Source: an uncultured Pelagibacteraceae bacterium
Lineage (GTDB): Bacteria > Pseudomonadota > Alphaproteobacteria > Pelagibacterales > Pelagibacteraceae
DNA length: 64,000 nt
Reading direction: 5' to 3'
Assembly: GCA_902514805.1 (NCBI GenBank)
Contig: CABXSF010000003.1
Coordinates: 28,879-92,878 of the forward strand
Below the pieces are notes generated by a model. It made no database searches. It was given only the letters and a program-made list of their open reading frames with translations, and was not told where the DNA came from. The position numbers and the translations under genes are program-made. This document shows, piece by piece, positions 30,815-38,479 of the stretch. Position 1 is the first letter of the stretch. Every line of letters starts with the position of its first letter.

Positions 30815-33256
30815 TTATAAGGAGATAAGCTTTTTATTGTTTAAAGGTCGACTGATCACTGAAGCTGAATATTTCTTTTTCTCTACCTCTATTTCAAAAG
30901 CTTCTTTATCTATTTGATCGCTACTTAAACCTGAGTTTATGTAACCAAAGGCTAAATTTTTGCTATAATTGAAGGAATAACAGCCAGAAGTTGTGCGTCC
31001 CACAATCTTGTCCTTCAGATAAATTGGTTCGTCATGAAGTAACAAAGGGGCACCTTCTTTAGAATTGTTCAAAATGAGCATTTTAAATTTCTTATGATCT
31101 TTTTTATCTCGTTTTTTCTCTAAAGCGGCCCTTCCAATGAAATTTATATTTTTTTTAAAACTAACAGCAAAGTTTAAACCTGCTTCGAATTGATTTTCTT
31201 CAGGAGAAATATCGTGCCCCCAATGTAAATAACCGCTTTCCATTCGCATAATATCCATTGCATGCATTCCACAAAGAGAAATTTTGTAAGTTTTTCCTTT
31301 GTTCATTAAAATATCAAAAATTTTTAAAGCATTTTCTTTTTTTACATAAAGTTCAAAGCCTAATTCCCCTACATATGAAATTCTTTGAGCCCATACTTGT
31401 ACATTATCAATTTCAATAAATTTAGCTGTAGCAAATTTAAAGTTTTCATTAGAAAAATCATCTGAACTAATTGAAGAAATCATTTCTCTACTTTTAGGAC
31501 CAAATAAACCAAGGCAACAATAATCTTCTGTTACATCAATTAATTTTACGTCTTTAGAAATATGCTTTAAAATATGAAATTTATCATGTTCCCTGTTAGC
31601 TGCAGAAGAAACAATTCTAAAATAATTCTTTTCAATACAAATAACAGTTAAATCAGTTTCAATTCCACCATCTGAATTCAACATTTGCGTATATTTAATT
31701 CTACCAGGTTCGTTTGGAATATTTGCTGTACATAAAATTTGTAATTCTTCATGCACTTTTTCACCTTTTAAATCAAATTTTGAAAAAGGTGATAATTCAA
31801 ATAAACCTACATTTGATCTTGCATTTTTTGTTTCAAACTCTGCACTTGGATACCAGTTTTGATAATTATAACTATATTTATAATCTTTATTTTTTTCATC
31901 TTTTGAAAACCACATTGGTCTTTCATATCCACCTGATACACCAAAGCATGCACCATGATCTTTTAATCTATCATGATAAGGAAGAGTAATTACATTTCTT
32001 GAAGTTTTGTGTTGTTTATACGGCCAGTGCATTCCATATAGATCACCAAGTGTTTCAGTAACTCTTTCTTTAATAAAATTAATACCAGAGTGAAATTTTT
32101 GAAATCTTTTAATGTCATAACTAAATATATCTTCATTAATATGACCATTCATCATCCATTCAGCTGTAACTTTACCAACACCTCCTGCGCTTGCTATTCC
32201 AATACTATTTAAACCACAACAAACAAAAAAGTTTTTAACTTCAGGTACTTCACCTAATAAAGTGTTTGTGTCTGGTGTAAAAGATTCTGGACCTGCAAAA
32301 AATTTTCTTATTCCTGTTTTTTCTAAAATAGGAAATCTTTTCATGCATGCATTTAAATATGGTTCAAAGTGTTCAAGATTTTCTGGAAACTCACCAAAAG
32401 AAAAATCTTCAGGAACTTTATTAGATTTATCAAATGCTGGAATAGATTTTCCTTCAAATATTCCTAAAAGTAATTTTCCTGCATCTTCTTTAAAATAAGT
32501 TCTGCTATCAAAATCTCTAATAACTGGTAAATCTTTTGGTACTTCTTTTATCGGTTCAGTAATGACATAAAAATGTTCAGCTGGATATAAAGGGATACTC
32601 ACTCCTAATTTTTCACCAATTTGTCTTGACCACATTCCAGTTGCTAAAACAATATATTCACATTCAATTTTTTCCCCGTTTACAACAACACCTTCAATTC
32701 TTTTATTTTTAACTAAAATATCTTCAACAGGTGAGTCTTCAAAAATTTTTGCACCTTCTGCTCTTGCAGCTTTTGCAAGTAATTGAGTTATTCCGGACGG
32801 ATCACCTGAGCCATCGCCTGGCATTAAAATACCACCCAACAAATCATCATTTTTAATTAACGGAACTTTTTCTTTTATTTGATCTTTATCTAAAATTTGA
32901 ACATCAACATCAAAAAGTTGAGCAGTCGTTGCTTGTCTTTTTAATTCTTGCCATCTACCCTCTTCTTGAGCAATTGACATTGCACCGTTTAAACGAAGTC
33001 CAGCAGAATGATCTACTTTCTTTTCAAGCTCTTTATATAAATCTAAAGAATATTTTCTTATTTTTGTAATTGTTGCTGACGGACCTAATTGACTGACTAA
33101 TCCTGCAGCATGCCAAGTAGTACCTGATGTTAATTTATCTCTTTCTAAAAGAATAACGTCCTTCCATCCAAATTTTGCTAAATGATAAGCGCATGAACAT
33201 CCAATAACCCCACCACCAATAACTACTACTTTTGCTGAACTAGGAATTTTTTTCAT
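30815..33256 (-). CDS. FAD-dependent oxidoreductase with GcvT domain (dimethylglycine/sarcosine dehydrogenase-like)
   Basis: VVVIGGGVIGCSCAYHLAKFGWKDVILLERDKLTSGTTWHAAGLV; C-term SYVGELGFELYV...CGMHAMDIMRMESGYLHWGHDI (GcvT). Confidence 0.94.
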   Translation of the reverse strand: MKKIPSSAKVVVIGGGVIGCSCAYHLAKFGWKDVILLERDKLTSGTTWHAAGLVSQLGPSATITKIRKYSLDLYKELEKKVDHSAGLRLNGAMSIAQEEGRWQELKRQATTAQLFDVDVQILDKDQIKEKVPLIKNDDLLGGILMPGDGSGDPSGITQLLAKAARAEGAKIFEDSPVEDILVKNKRIEGVVVNGEKIECEYIVLATGMWSRQIGEKLGVSIPLYPAEHFYVITEPIKEVPKDLPVIRDFDSRTYFKEDAGKLLLGIFEGKSIPAFDKSNKVPEDFSFGEFPENLEHFEPYLNACMKRFPILEKTGIRKFFAGPESFTPDTNTLLGEVPEVKNFFVCCGLNSIGIASAGGVGKVTAEWMMNGHINEDIFSYDIKRFQKFHSGINFIKERVTETLGDLYGMHWPYKQHKTSRNVITLPYHDRLKDHGACFGVSGGYERPMWFSKDEKNKDYKYSYNYQNWYPSAEFETKNARSNVGLFELSPFSKFDLKGEKVHEELQILCTANIPNEPGRIKYTQMLNSDGGIETDLTVICIEKNYFRIVSSAANREHDKFHILKHISKDVKLIDVTEDYCCLGLFGPKSREMISSISSDDFSNENFKFATAKFIEIDNVQVWAQRISYVGELGFELYVKKENALKIFDILMNKGKTYKISLCGMHAMDIMRMESGYLHWGHDISPEENQFEAGLNFAVSFKKNINFIGRAALEKKRDKKDHKKFKMLILNNSKEGAPLLLHDEPIYLKDKIVGRTTSGCYSFNYSKNLAFGYINSGLSSDQIDKEAFEIEVEKKKYSASVISRPLNNKKLISL

Positions 33257-33391
33257 AATTTATCATACCAGTAGAATAATTAATCACCAGCCCCTTGTCT
33301 TTTTATTTTTTAATTTTCAACAATTTTTTACAAGAATTTGTTAAAACAAAAGCAGGACAAGAGTATAAATTAATAGTACAATTTATTCTTA

Positions 33392-34096
33392 ATGATAACA
33401 ATTTTACTAACTTTTGTTCCATCAATAGTTTTATTATTATATTTTACATTATCCGATAGATTTAAAGAGCCTAGAGGAACAGTTTTGTTAATTTTTTTTC
33501 TGGGTTTTTTAATATGCTTACCTGCAGGAATTTTAAATGGTTTAAGTCATGATTTTTTTTATGATGGATCAAAATATTCAGAAAATCTAACTAGTAGTTT
33601 TTTAGGTCCTGCTTGGGCTGAAGAATTATTAAAATTTTCAATTCTTTATTTGATAGTTTTGAAAAGAAATGAATTTAATGAACCCATGGATGGCTTGGTT
33701 TATGGTGTTGTTGTTTCACTAGGTTTTGCAACTTACGAAAACTATACTTATGTATATCAGTGGGCAGAAATAATAGCCAAAGAGGAAAATGTTGACTATG
33801 CTGAGTTGTCATACTTAATAGCGTTAGGAAGATCTTATTCCGCAATACCTATGCATGGTCTTAATGGTGCTGTGATGGGTTATTACTTTGGCATGTATGC
33901 TTTTACGGGTAATAAAAAATTTTTAATTTTATCTTTGGCATTACCATACTTGTTTCATGGTTTTTATAATTTCTTAGTATGGCCAAATCCTATGATAATA
34001 ATTGGAATTTTAGTTATTATTTCCCTTTATTTACACAATGAACTTAAGGAGAAACAAAAATTAAAAAAAAAAGAAAATGAAACAAAAAAAATTTAA
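33392..34096 (+). CDS. PrsW-type intramembrane metalloprotease
   Basis: GPAWAEELLKFSILYLIVLKRNEFNEPMDGLVYGVVVSLGFATYENYTYV; AIPMHGLNGAVMGYY, HGFYNF motifs. Confidence 0.88.
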   Translation: MITILLTFVPSIVLLLYFTLSDRFKEPRGTVLLIFFLGFLICLPAGILNGLSHDFFYDGSKYSENLTSSFLGPAWAEELLKFSILYLIVLKRNEFNEPMDGLVYGVVVSLGFATYENYTYVYQWAEIIAKEENVDYAELSYLIALGRSYSAIPMHGLNGAVMGYYFGMYAFTGNKKFLILSLALPYLFHGFYNFLVWPNPMIIIGILVIISLYLHNELKEKQKLKKKENETKKI

Positions 34097-34099
34097 GCA

Positions 34100-35650
34100 A
34101 TGAGATATCTAAAATTTACATTTATTTTATCAATGTTTGTTTTGTTATTTAGTAATCAAAGTAACTCTATGGATAATAGATGCTATGAATTTATAGAAGG
34201 GCTAAAAAATTTAGAATATGATAAATTTTCATCAAATACAGAACAAAATGTTTTTCAAGATTTTGGTTTTGATTTATCAACTGATCCTATCAAAGATGTT
34301 GGTTTTGATACTGACAAAGATGCTCACAAATTAAGAAGAGATAAAGAAAATTATCCAATGATTGGAGCCTTAACAAGCATGAAAGGAATTGAAGATTTCA
34401 AGTATAAAGATGTTGTCATTTCAGTAAACGGTTTAGACCTAAGTAAATTGGAAGACGATAAAATTAGTGATTTGGTGTATTATGTTGATTTAAATAAACT
34501 ACACGAAATTGTTATTAAAAGAGATAAAAAAAAATTAATAAAGAAAATTAAGGCCCATGAGTATCAAAAAGAATATCGATATTTTCAATTTTATTTAAAT
34601 AGTATTAATAAAATTGATTTAAAAAACTCGACTGTAAAATTCTCAGCATTTATAAGTTCTGATAAAGAATACGCCGAAAGTGTTGGCTGGGCTATTGTTG
34701 AGCACGCAAAAAAAACTATCACTCGTTTTGATGAGGAAAGTCAAGAAGTTAAGACTATAGATTGTGATGAAATCCCATATGATTATGCAAAAGAAAATAG
34801 ATTACCTATATCAGGCGAAACTTTTGGTTTTTACGACTTAATTTCTGAGGACAAAGATAAAGTTTATGAAAGTGTGAGTATATATGTTTACGATGATGAG
34901 TCCACAGATGATAAAACAGATAGCTTATTAAGTATCACTTATTACTCTGAGGGAGAATGGGAAATAAAAAATGAATTTAATTTAACTTCATTTCCTTTTG
35001 ATAAACAAAAAATAATCATAAATTTAACTGATGCTGAGGATTTTGAAAAAGTTTATTTAGCCGCTCTTGACACAAATTTAAGAATGATCGACTATAATAA
35101 AAAAAATTTAAAAATACCTGGATGGAATGTTGTTGATGTAAAATTTGATACAAATAATAATTTTGATTTAGGGGGTGTAGTTTTTAATCAAGCCTCTATA
35201 ACCGTTGATATAGAAAGACAATCTTTTTATTATATTTTTAAAATTATATTACCAATAGTTCTTATTTTAATTATTTGTTGGAGCTCAGTGTGGCTAAATC
35301 CTAGAGAGGTTGAATCAAAACTCACAATTACAATTGTGTGTTTGTTGTCACTTATAGCATATAATTTTGTAATTGATAATGAATTACCAAAACTTGAATA
35401 TTTAACTATAATGGATTGGATTATTTTAGCCTCATATTTTTTTGCTGCTGCACCTAATATGTTGGCAATTATTTCATTTCAATTATCCGAAAAAATAAAA
35501 TATAGAAAATTAGGTCAAAAGGTTGATTTATTTGGTAAAAGATATGGAATTACTTCTTATATATTTATAATTTTGTTTATAATAATTATTAATGTAAGCT
35601 CAGTTCCAGAGAATACGATCAACGCATTAAGTTGGGCAATGATGAGATAA
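34100..35650 (+). CDS. Pentameric ligand-gated ion channel homologue with N-terminal PDZ-like domain
   Basis: FNLTSFPFDKQKIIINL (beta6-beta7 FPFDxQ loop); ERQSFYYIFKIILPIVLILIICWSSVWL (M1), ESKLTITIVCLLSLIAYNFVIDNELPKLEYLT (M2-M3 loop), M3 and M4; upstream IEDFKYKDVVISVNGLDLSKLEDDKISDLVYYVDLNKLHEIVIKR is PDZ-like. Confidence 0.85.
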   Translation: MRYLKFTFILSMFVLLFSNQSNSMDNRCYEFIEGLKNLEYDKFSSNTEQNVFQDFGFDLSTDPIKDVGFDTDKDAHKLRRDKENYPMIGALTSMKGIEDFKYKDVVISVNGLDLSKLEDDKISDLVYYVDLNKLHEIVIKRDKKKLIKKIKAHEYQKEYRYFQFYLNSINKIDLKNSTVKFSAFISSDKEYAESVGWAIVEHAKKTITRFDEESQEVKTIDCDEIPYDYAKENRLPISGETFGFYDLISEDKDKVYESVSIYVYDDESTDDKTDSLLSITYYSEGEWEIKNEFNLTSFPFDKQKIIINLTDAEDFEKVYLAALDTNLRMIDYNKKNLKIPGWNVVDVKFDTNNNFDLGGVVFNQASITVDIERQSFYYIFKIILPIVLILIICWSSVWLNPREVESKLTITIVCLLSLIAYNFVIDNELPKLEYLTIMDWIILASYFFAAAPNMLAIISFQLSEKIKYRKLGQKVDLFGKRYGITSYIFIILFIIIINVSSVPENTINALSWAMMR

Positions 35651-36027
35651 TTATGACTTTTAGTGAATCTGTATCCACATGTTTAAAAAAATATTTTGTC
35701 TTTGAGGGTAGAGCTAGTAGATCAGAATATTGGTGGTTTCAATTAATAGTTTCACCTTCATACTTCATTTCAACAATTCTAGAAAATGAAATTGGATATT
35801 TTTTTCTAGGAATAACGTTGTTTACCTTAATTCCAGCAATCTCTGCAGGTGTGAGAAGATTACATGATACAAATAGATCAGGATTTTTTTTATTAATAAG
35901 CTTTATTCCATTTATTGGTGGATTAGTTCTTTTATTTTTTTTAATACCTGAGGGTACAAAAGGGAAAAATCGATTTGGTCCAGATCCACTAAAAAGAGTT
36001 ACTAGAAAAAGAAATAAAAAAAGTTGA
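35632..36027 (+). CDS. DUF805 membrane protein
   Basis: YFVFEGRASRSEYWWFQL; RRLHDTNRSGFFLLISFIPFIGGLVLLFFLIPEGTKGKNRFG. Confidence 0.92.
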   Translation: MGNDEIIMTFSESVSTCLKKYFVFEGRASRSEYWWFQLIVSPSYFISTILENEIGYFFLGITLFTLIPAISAGVRRLHDTNRSGFFLLISFIPFIGGLVLLFFLIPEGTKGKNRFGPDPLKRVTRKRNKKS

Positions 36028-36029
36028 TT

Positions 36030-36536
36030 TTATAACTCTCTTTTTTTTTGACTTTTATAGTCTGTTTTCTCACCTAGATTTAATTTAAGTTTTAGTTCCG
36101 CAATTTTTTTTTCTAACTCAATAACTTCTATTGATATTTGTTCTTTTTCTTTTTCATCTACTTTATCATCATCTAGAGCTTTTCTAGTTTCCTCCATTAC
36201 ATCTCCTATTGACTCACCTAGTCTAAGTAAATTATTGATTATTTCATCGCTACTGTCATGATCTTTTCTATTTTCAATTTCTTTCTTAAGTAAAGTTTCA
36301 TAAGCTGTAAGAAAAGGAGTGCCTTTTCCAATCTTTTTGCAATGTATATCTAATTCTAATCCATCTTGAATATGAAGCTGTCGATCCTTAAAATTTGGAT
36401 TACTGATATGTTCTATAGCTTTTCTCTTTTTTTCAATAATTGTCTCAATATTTTCATAACCAATATCATCAGCCAAATCTTTTAAAACCCTCTCGAATGA
36501 ATAGGGTTTTCTTGGATAACCTTTTTTCTTATTCAT
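36030..36536 (-). CDS. Hypothetical charged/coiled-coil protein
   Basis: Long ORF, Lys/Glu-rich C-terminus; no family recognised. Confidence 0.65.
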   Translation of the reverse strand: MNKKKGYPRKPYSFERVLKDLADDIGYENIETIIEKKRKAIEHISNPNFKDRQLHIQDGLELDIHCKKIGKGTPFLTAYETLLKKEIENRKDHDSSDEIINNLLRLGESIGDVMEETRKALDDDKVDEKEKEQISIEVIELEKKIAELKLKLNLGEKTDYKSQKKREL

Positions 36537-36622
36537 TTGATTAGATTATTAGAAATTCATCCGTAGGCAAAGTTAAAAGTTAACCTACGGGTAAACAGAT
36601 TTTAAATGATTATATCTATAGT

Positions 36623-36731
36623 GTGTTTAATTTTATTGTCCTTTAAACACAAAAGATTAAGAGGAAATGAGCAAATTGATCTTTCGGGTTTTTATAGCCT
36701 CCTTTCTACAATTTGTGAATTCCTCTTAATC
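36623..36731 (+). ncRNA. Candidate structured RNA / 5' leader (two consecutive hairpins)
   Basis: Hairpin 1: GTGTTTAA (36623-36630)/TTAAACAC (36643-36650). Hairpin 2: GATTAAGAGGAA (36655-36666)/TTCCTCTTAATC (36720-36731), with inner CAAATT (36672-36677)/AATTTG (36710-36715). No RNA family recognised. Confidence 0.4.
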
Positions 36732-36755
36732 ATAAACAATAACAAAGAGGAGAAA

Positions 36756-36968
36756 ATGAAAAAAATAAAAGTAGAAGACAAGACTAATGATAATGAAATA
36801 TTTCAAATTATTGGAATACTTCTAATAGGATTTGCAGTTGTTGATTTTGCAATGTCTTGGATGGGCACTAATTTAACTGCATTCTTAGGTCCTTTATCAC
36901 AATTCACCCCACTTGCTGCAGGTTTAATTGGAGCAATGTTTTTAAACCTAGGGAATAAAAGTGAATAA
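36756..36968 (+). CDS. Small membrane protein (70 aa); probable true start inside track ORF 36606-36968
   Basis: AAAGAGGAGAAA RBS before ATG at 36756; MKKIKVEDKTNDNEIFQIIGILLIGFAVVDFAMSWMG...; the upstream part of the track ORF covers the hairpins. Confidence 0.65.
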   Translation: MKKIKVEDKTNDNEIFQIIGILLIGFAVVDFAMSWMGTNLTAFLGPLSQFTPLAAGLIGAMFLNLGNKSE

Positions 36969-36977
36969 ATCATCAAC

Positions 36978-37007
36978 AAGATCCCCTGTTAAACAACAGG
37001 GGATCTT
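36978..37007 (+). terminator. Perfect 13-bp inverted repeat, probable terminator of the 70-aa gene
   Basis: AAGATCCCCTGTT-aaac-AACAGGGGATCTT directly after the stop at 36968; weak U-tract. Confidence 0.6.
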
Positions 37008-37029
37008 ATCAAAAAATTGAAGGAGAACA

Positions 37030-37200
37030 ATGACTGACATTACAAAATATACAAATGTTTCATTAACAAAAGAAATAGCCGGAAAAATTGATACGCTTTC
37101 AGAGGAATTAATACCATATTGCCAATTAAGCAGATCAAAAGTTATTGAAATAATAGTTAATGAAAAATTATCTAATTTCAATAAATCAAAGGAAATATAA
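37030..37200 (+). CDS. Ribbon-helix-helix-like small protein (56 aa)
   Basis: GGAGAAC RBS; MTDITKYTNVSLTKEIAGKIDTLSEELIPYCQLSRSKVIEIIVNEKLSNFNKSKEI, CopG/Arc-like; below the 60-aa cut-off of the track. Confidence 0.7.
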   Translation: MTDITKYTNVSLTKEIAGKIDTLSEELIPYCQLSRSKVIEIIVNEKLSNFNKSKEI

Positions 37201-37377
37201 ATGAACCAACTAAAAATGACTTGTCCCAACTGCAACAAAACATTTTCAGCAGATGAGGCTTTACAAAAATATCTAAAGGAAAAAGAAAAAATATATCGAG
37301 AAGAAATCAAAGTTAAAGAAAAATTATTAAAAGAAAAATATAAACTTAATTTTAAGTTAACAGAAAAAAGAATATAA
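37201..37377 (+). CDS. Zinc-ribbon/coiled-coil micro-protein (58 aa)
   Basis: MNQLKMTCPNCNKTFSADEALQKYLKEKEKIYREEIKVKEKLLKEKYKLNFKLTEKRI; starts right after the preceding stop. Confidence 0.65.
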   Translation: MNQLKMTCPNCNKTFSADEALQKYLKEKEKIYREEIKVKEKLLKEKYKLNFKLTEKRI

Positions 37378-37378
37378 A

Positions 37379-38179
37379 ATGAATAAGGTAATAAAAATAG
37401 ATAAAAAACTTAAAAAAAATAAATCAATAAAAAAATCGAATATCATTGATATAATGAGTTCATTAGCTAAAATTAAAAGTAAAAAATCAAATGAAATATT
37501 AGTCTTAGCTCCCTCAGAATTAGATTATAAACCTAAAAAATGTCAAAGATGTTTTTATTTGGAAAAAAATCATAAAATTGGACCTAAGGATTTTCCTCCA
37601 CCAGTTTTCTCAAGATTTGATGTAGTTCAACAAGCTTATTATAAAGATAAAAATACATCTGACCTTACTAATGAATTGCCCTCTGGAAGAATTATGAGTA
37701 AAGATGAACTTCCAGGAAGAGTAGTCTCAGAAATATTAACAGATAATAAAGGTAGAGAATTCATTTTAGGTGGAAGACCAGATATTCTAATAAAGTTTGA
37801 TAAAAATGGTTATGGCATAATTGATTTTAAAACTACAAAAATTTCTGATGACAAATCGGAGAACTACAAATACCAATTAGAAGCTTACGCTCAAATATTC
37901 TCAAAACCTGGATCTACCAAAAGTAAAAAAACACCCTTGTTGAAACCCATCACACATATGGGAATATTGCAATTTGATCCAAGTGATATTCAAAGTCACA
38001 ATAATGATAGTTGCGATATGAGAATGAATATATCCTATTCACCATTAAAAAGAGATGAAAAAGATTTCTTTGAAAATATAACAAAGATAATAGACATTTT
38101 AAATAATCCCTCTATTCCAAGCTTCACTAAAGATTGTAATTATTGTGATTTCGTTAAAAAACAATTAAGCCATTTCTAA
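37379..38179 (+). CDS. PD-(D/E)XK nuclease family protein (RecB/Cas4-like) with CxxC pairs
   Basis: GGRPDILIKFDKNGYGIIDFKTTKISDD...YKYQLEAYA catalytic-type core; N-terminal KKCQRCFYL and C-terminal CNYCDF Cys pairs. Confidence 0.85.
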   Translation: MNKVIKIDKKLKKNKSIKKSNIIDIMSSLAKIKSKKSNEILVLAPSELDYKPKKCQRCFYLEKNHKIGPKDFPPPVFSRFDVVQQAYYKDKNTSDLTNELPSGRIMSKDELPGRVVSEILTDNKGREFILGGRPDILIKFDKNGYGIIDFKTTKISDDKSENYKYQLEAYAQIFSKPGSTKSKKTPLLKPITHMGILQFDPSDIQSHNNDSCDMRMNISYSPLKRDEKDFFENITKIIDILNNPSIPSFTKDCNYCDFVKKQLSHF

Positions 38180-38183
38180 GAAA

Positions 38184-38477
38184 ATGAAAAAAATAAATAT
38201 TAAAATAAATAATGAAATTATTAGGTGTCCCAGTTGTAATTCAAAAAATATAGATGAAAATGGGATACAGGATTTGTGTGAGCATTTAGTTTTTATAGGA
38301 ACTAGTCATTCAGATGATCCGGAAATTGATACTGAAAATTTAAATTCAAAATATGACCTAGAAAAATATGAGTTTATTACTGATTTTTTTAAAGCAGAAC
38401 TAGATGATAATTATTCATTATTTGTTGATTCAAGTACCAGACAGATAGATGTTTATTTGTTATATAAGAATTTATAA
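38184..38477 (+). CDS. Hypothetical protein with N-terminal zinc-ribbon-like CPSC knuckle
   Basis: MKKINIKINNEIIRCPSCNSKNIDENGIQDLCEH...; operonic between nuclease and hsdM. Confidence 0.65.
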   Translation: MKKINIKINNEIIRCPSCNSKNIDENGIQDLCEHLVFIGTSHSDDPEIDTENLNSKYDLEKYEFITDFFKAELDDNYSLFVDSSTRQIDVYLLYKNL

Positions 38478-38479
38478 TT

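Noticed and set aside
30764-31078. 18-bp direct repeat AGAATTGTTCAAAATGAG at about 30765 and 31061
   Set aside because: A single AT-rich 18-mer pair is plausible by chance in a 64-kb low-GC window, and the second copy is inside a conserved CDS.
36948-37310. Minus-strand 120-aa ORF
   Set aside because: Overlaps the terminator and the RHH and zinc-ribbon micro-genes on plus strand, which have RBS and sensible motifs.
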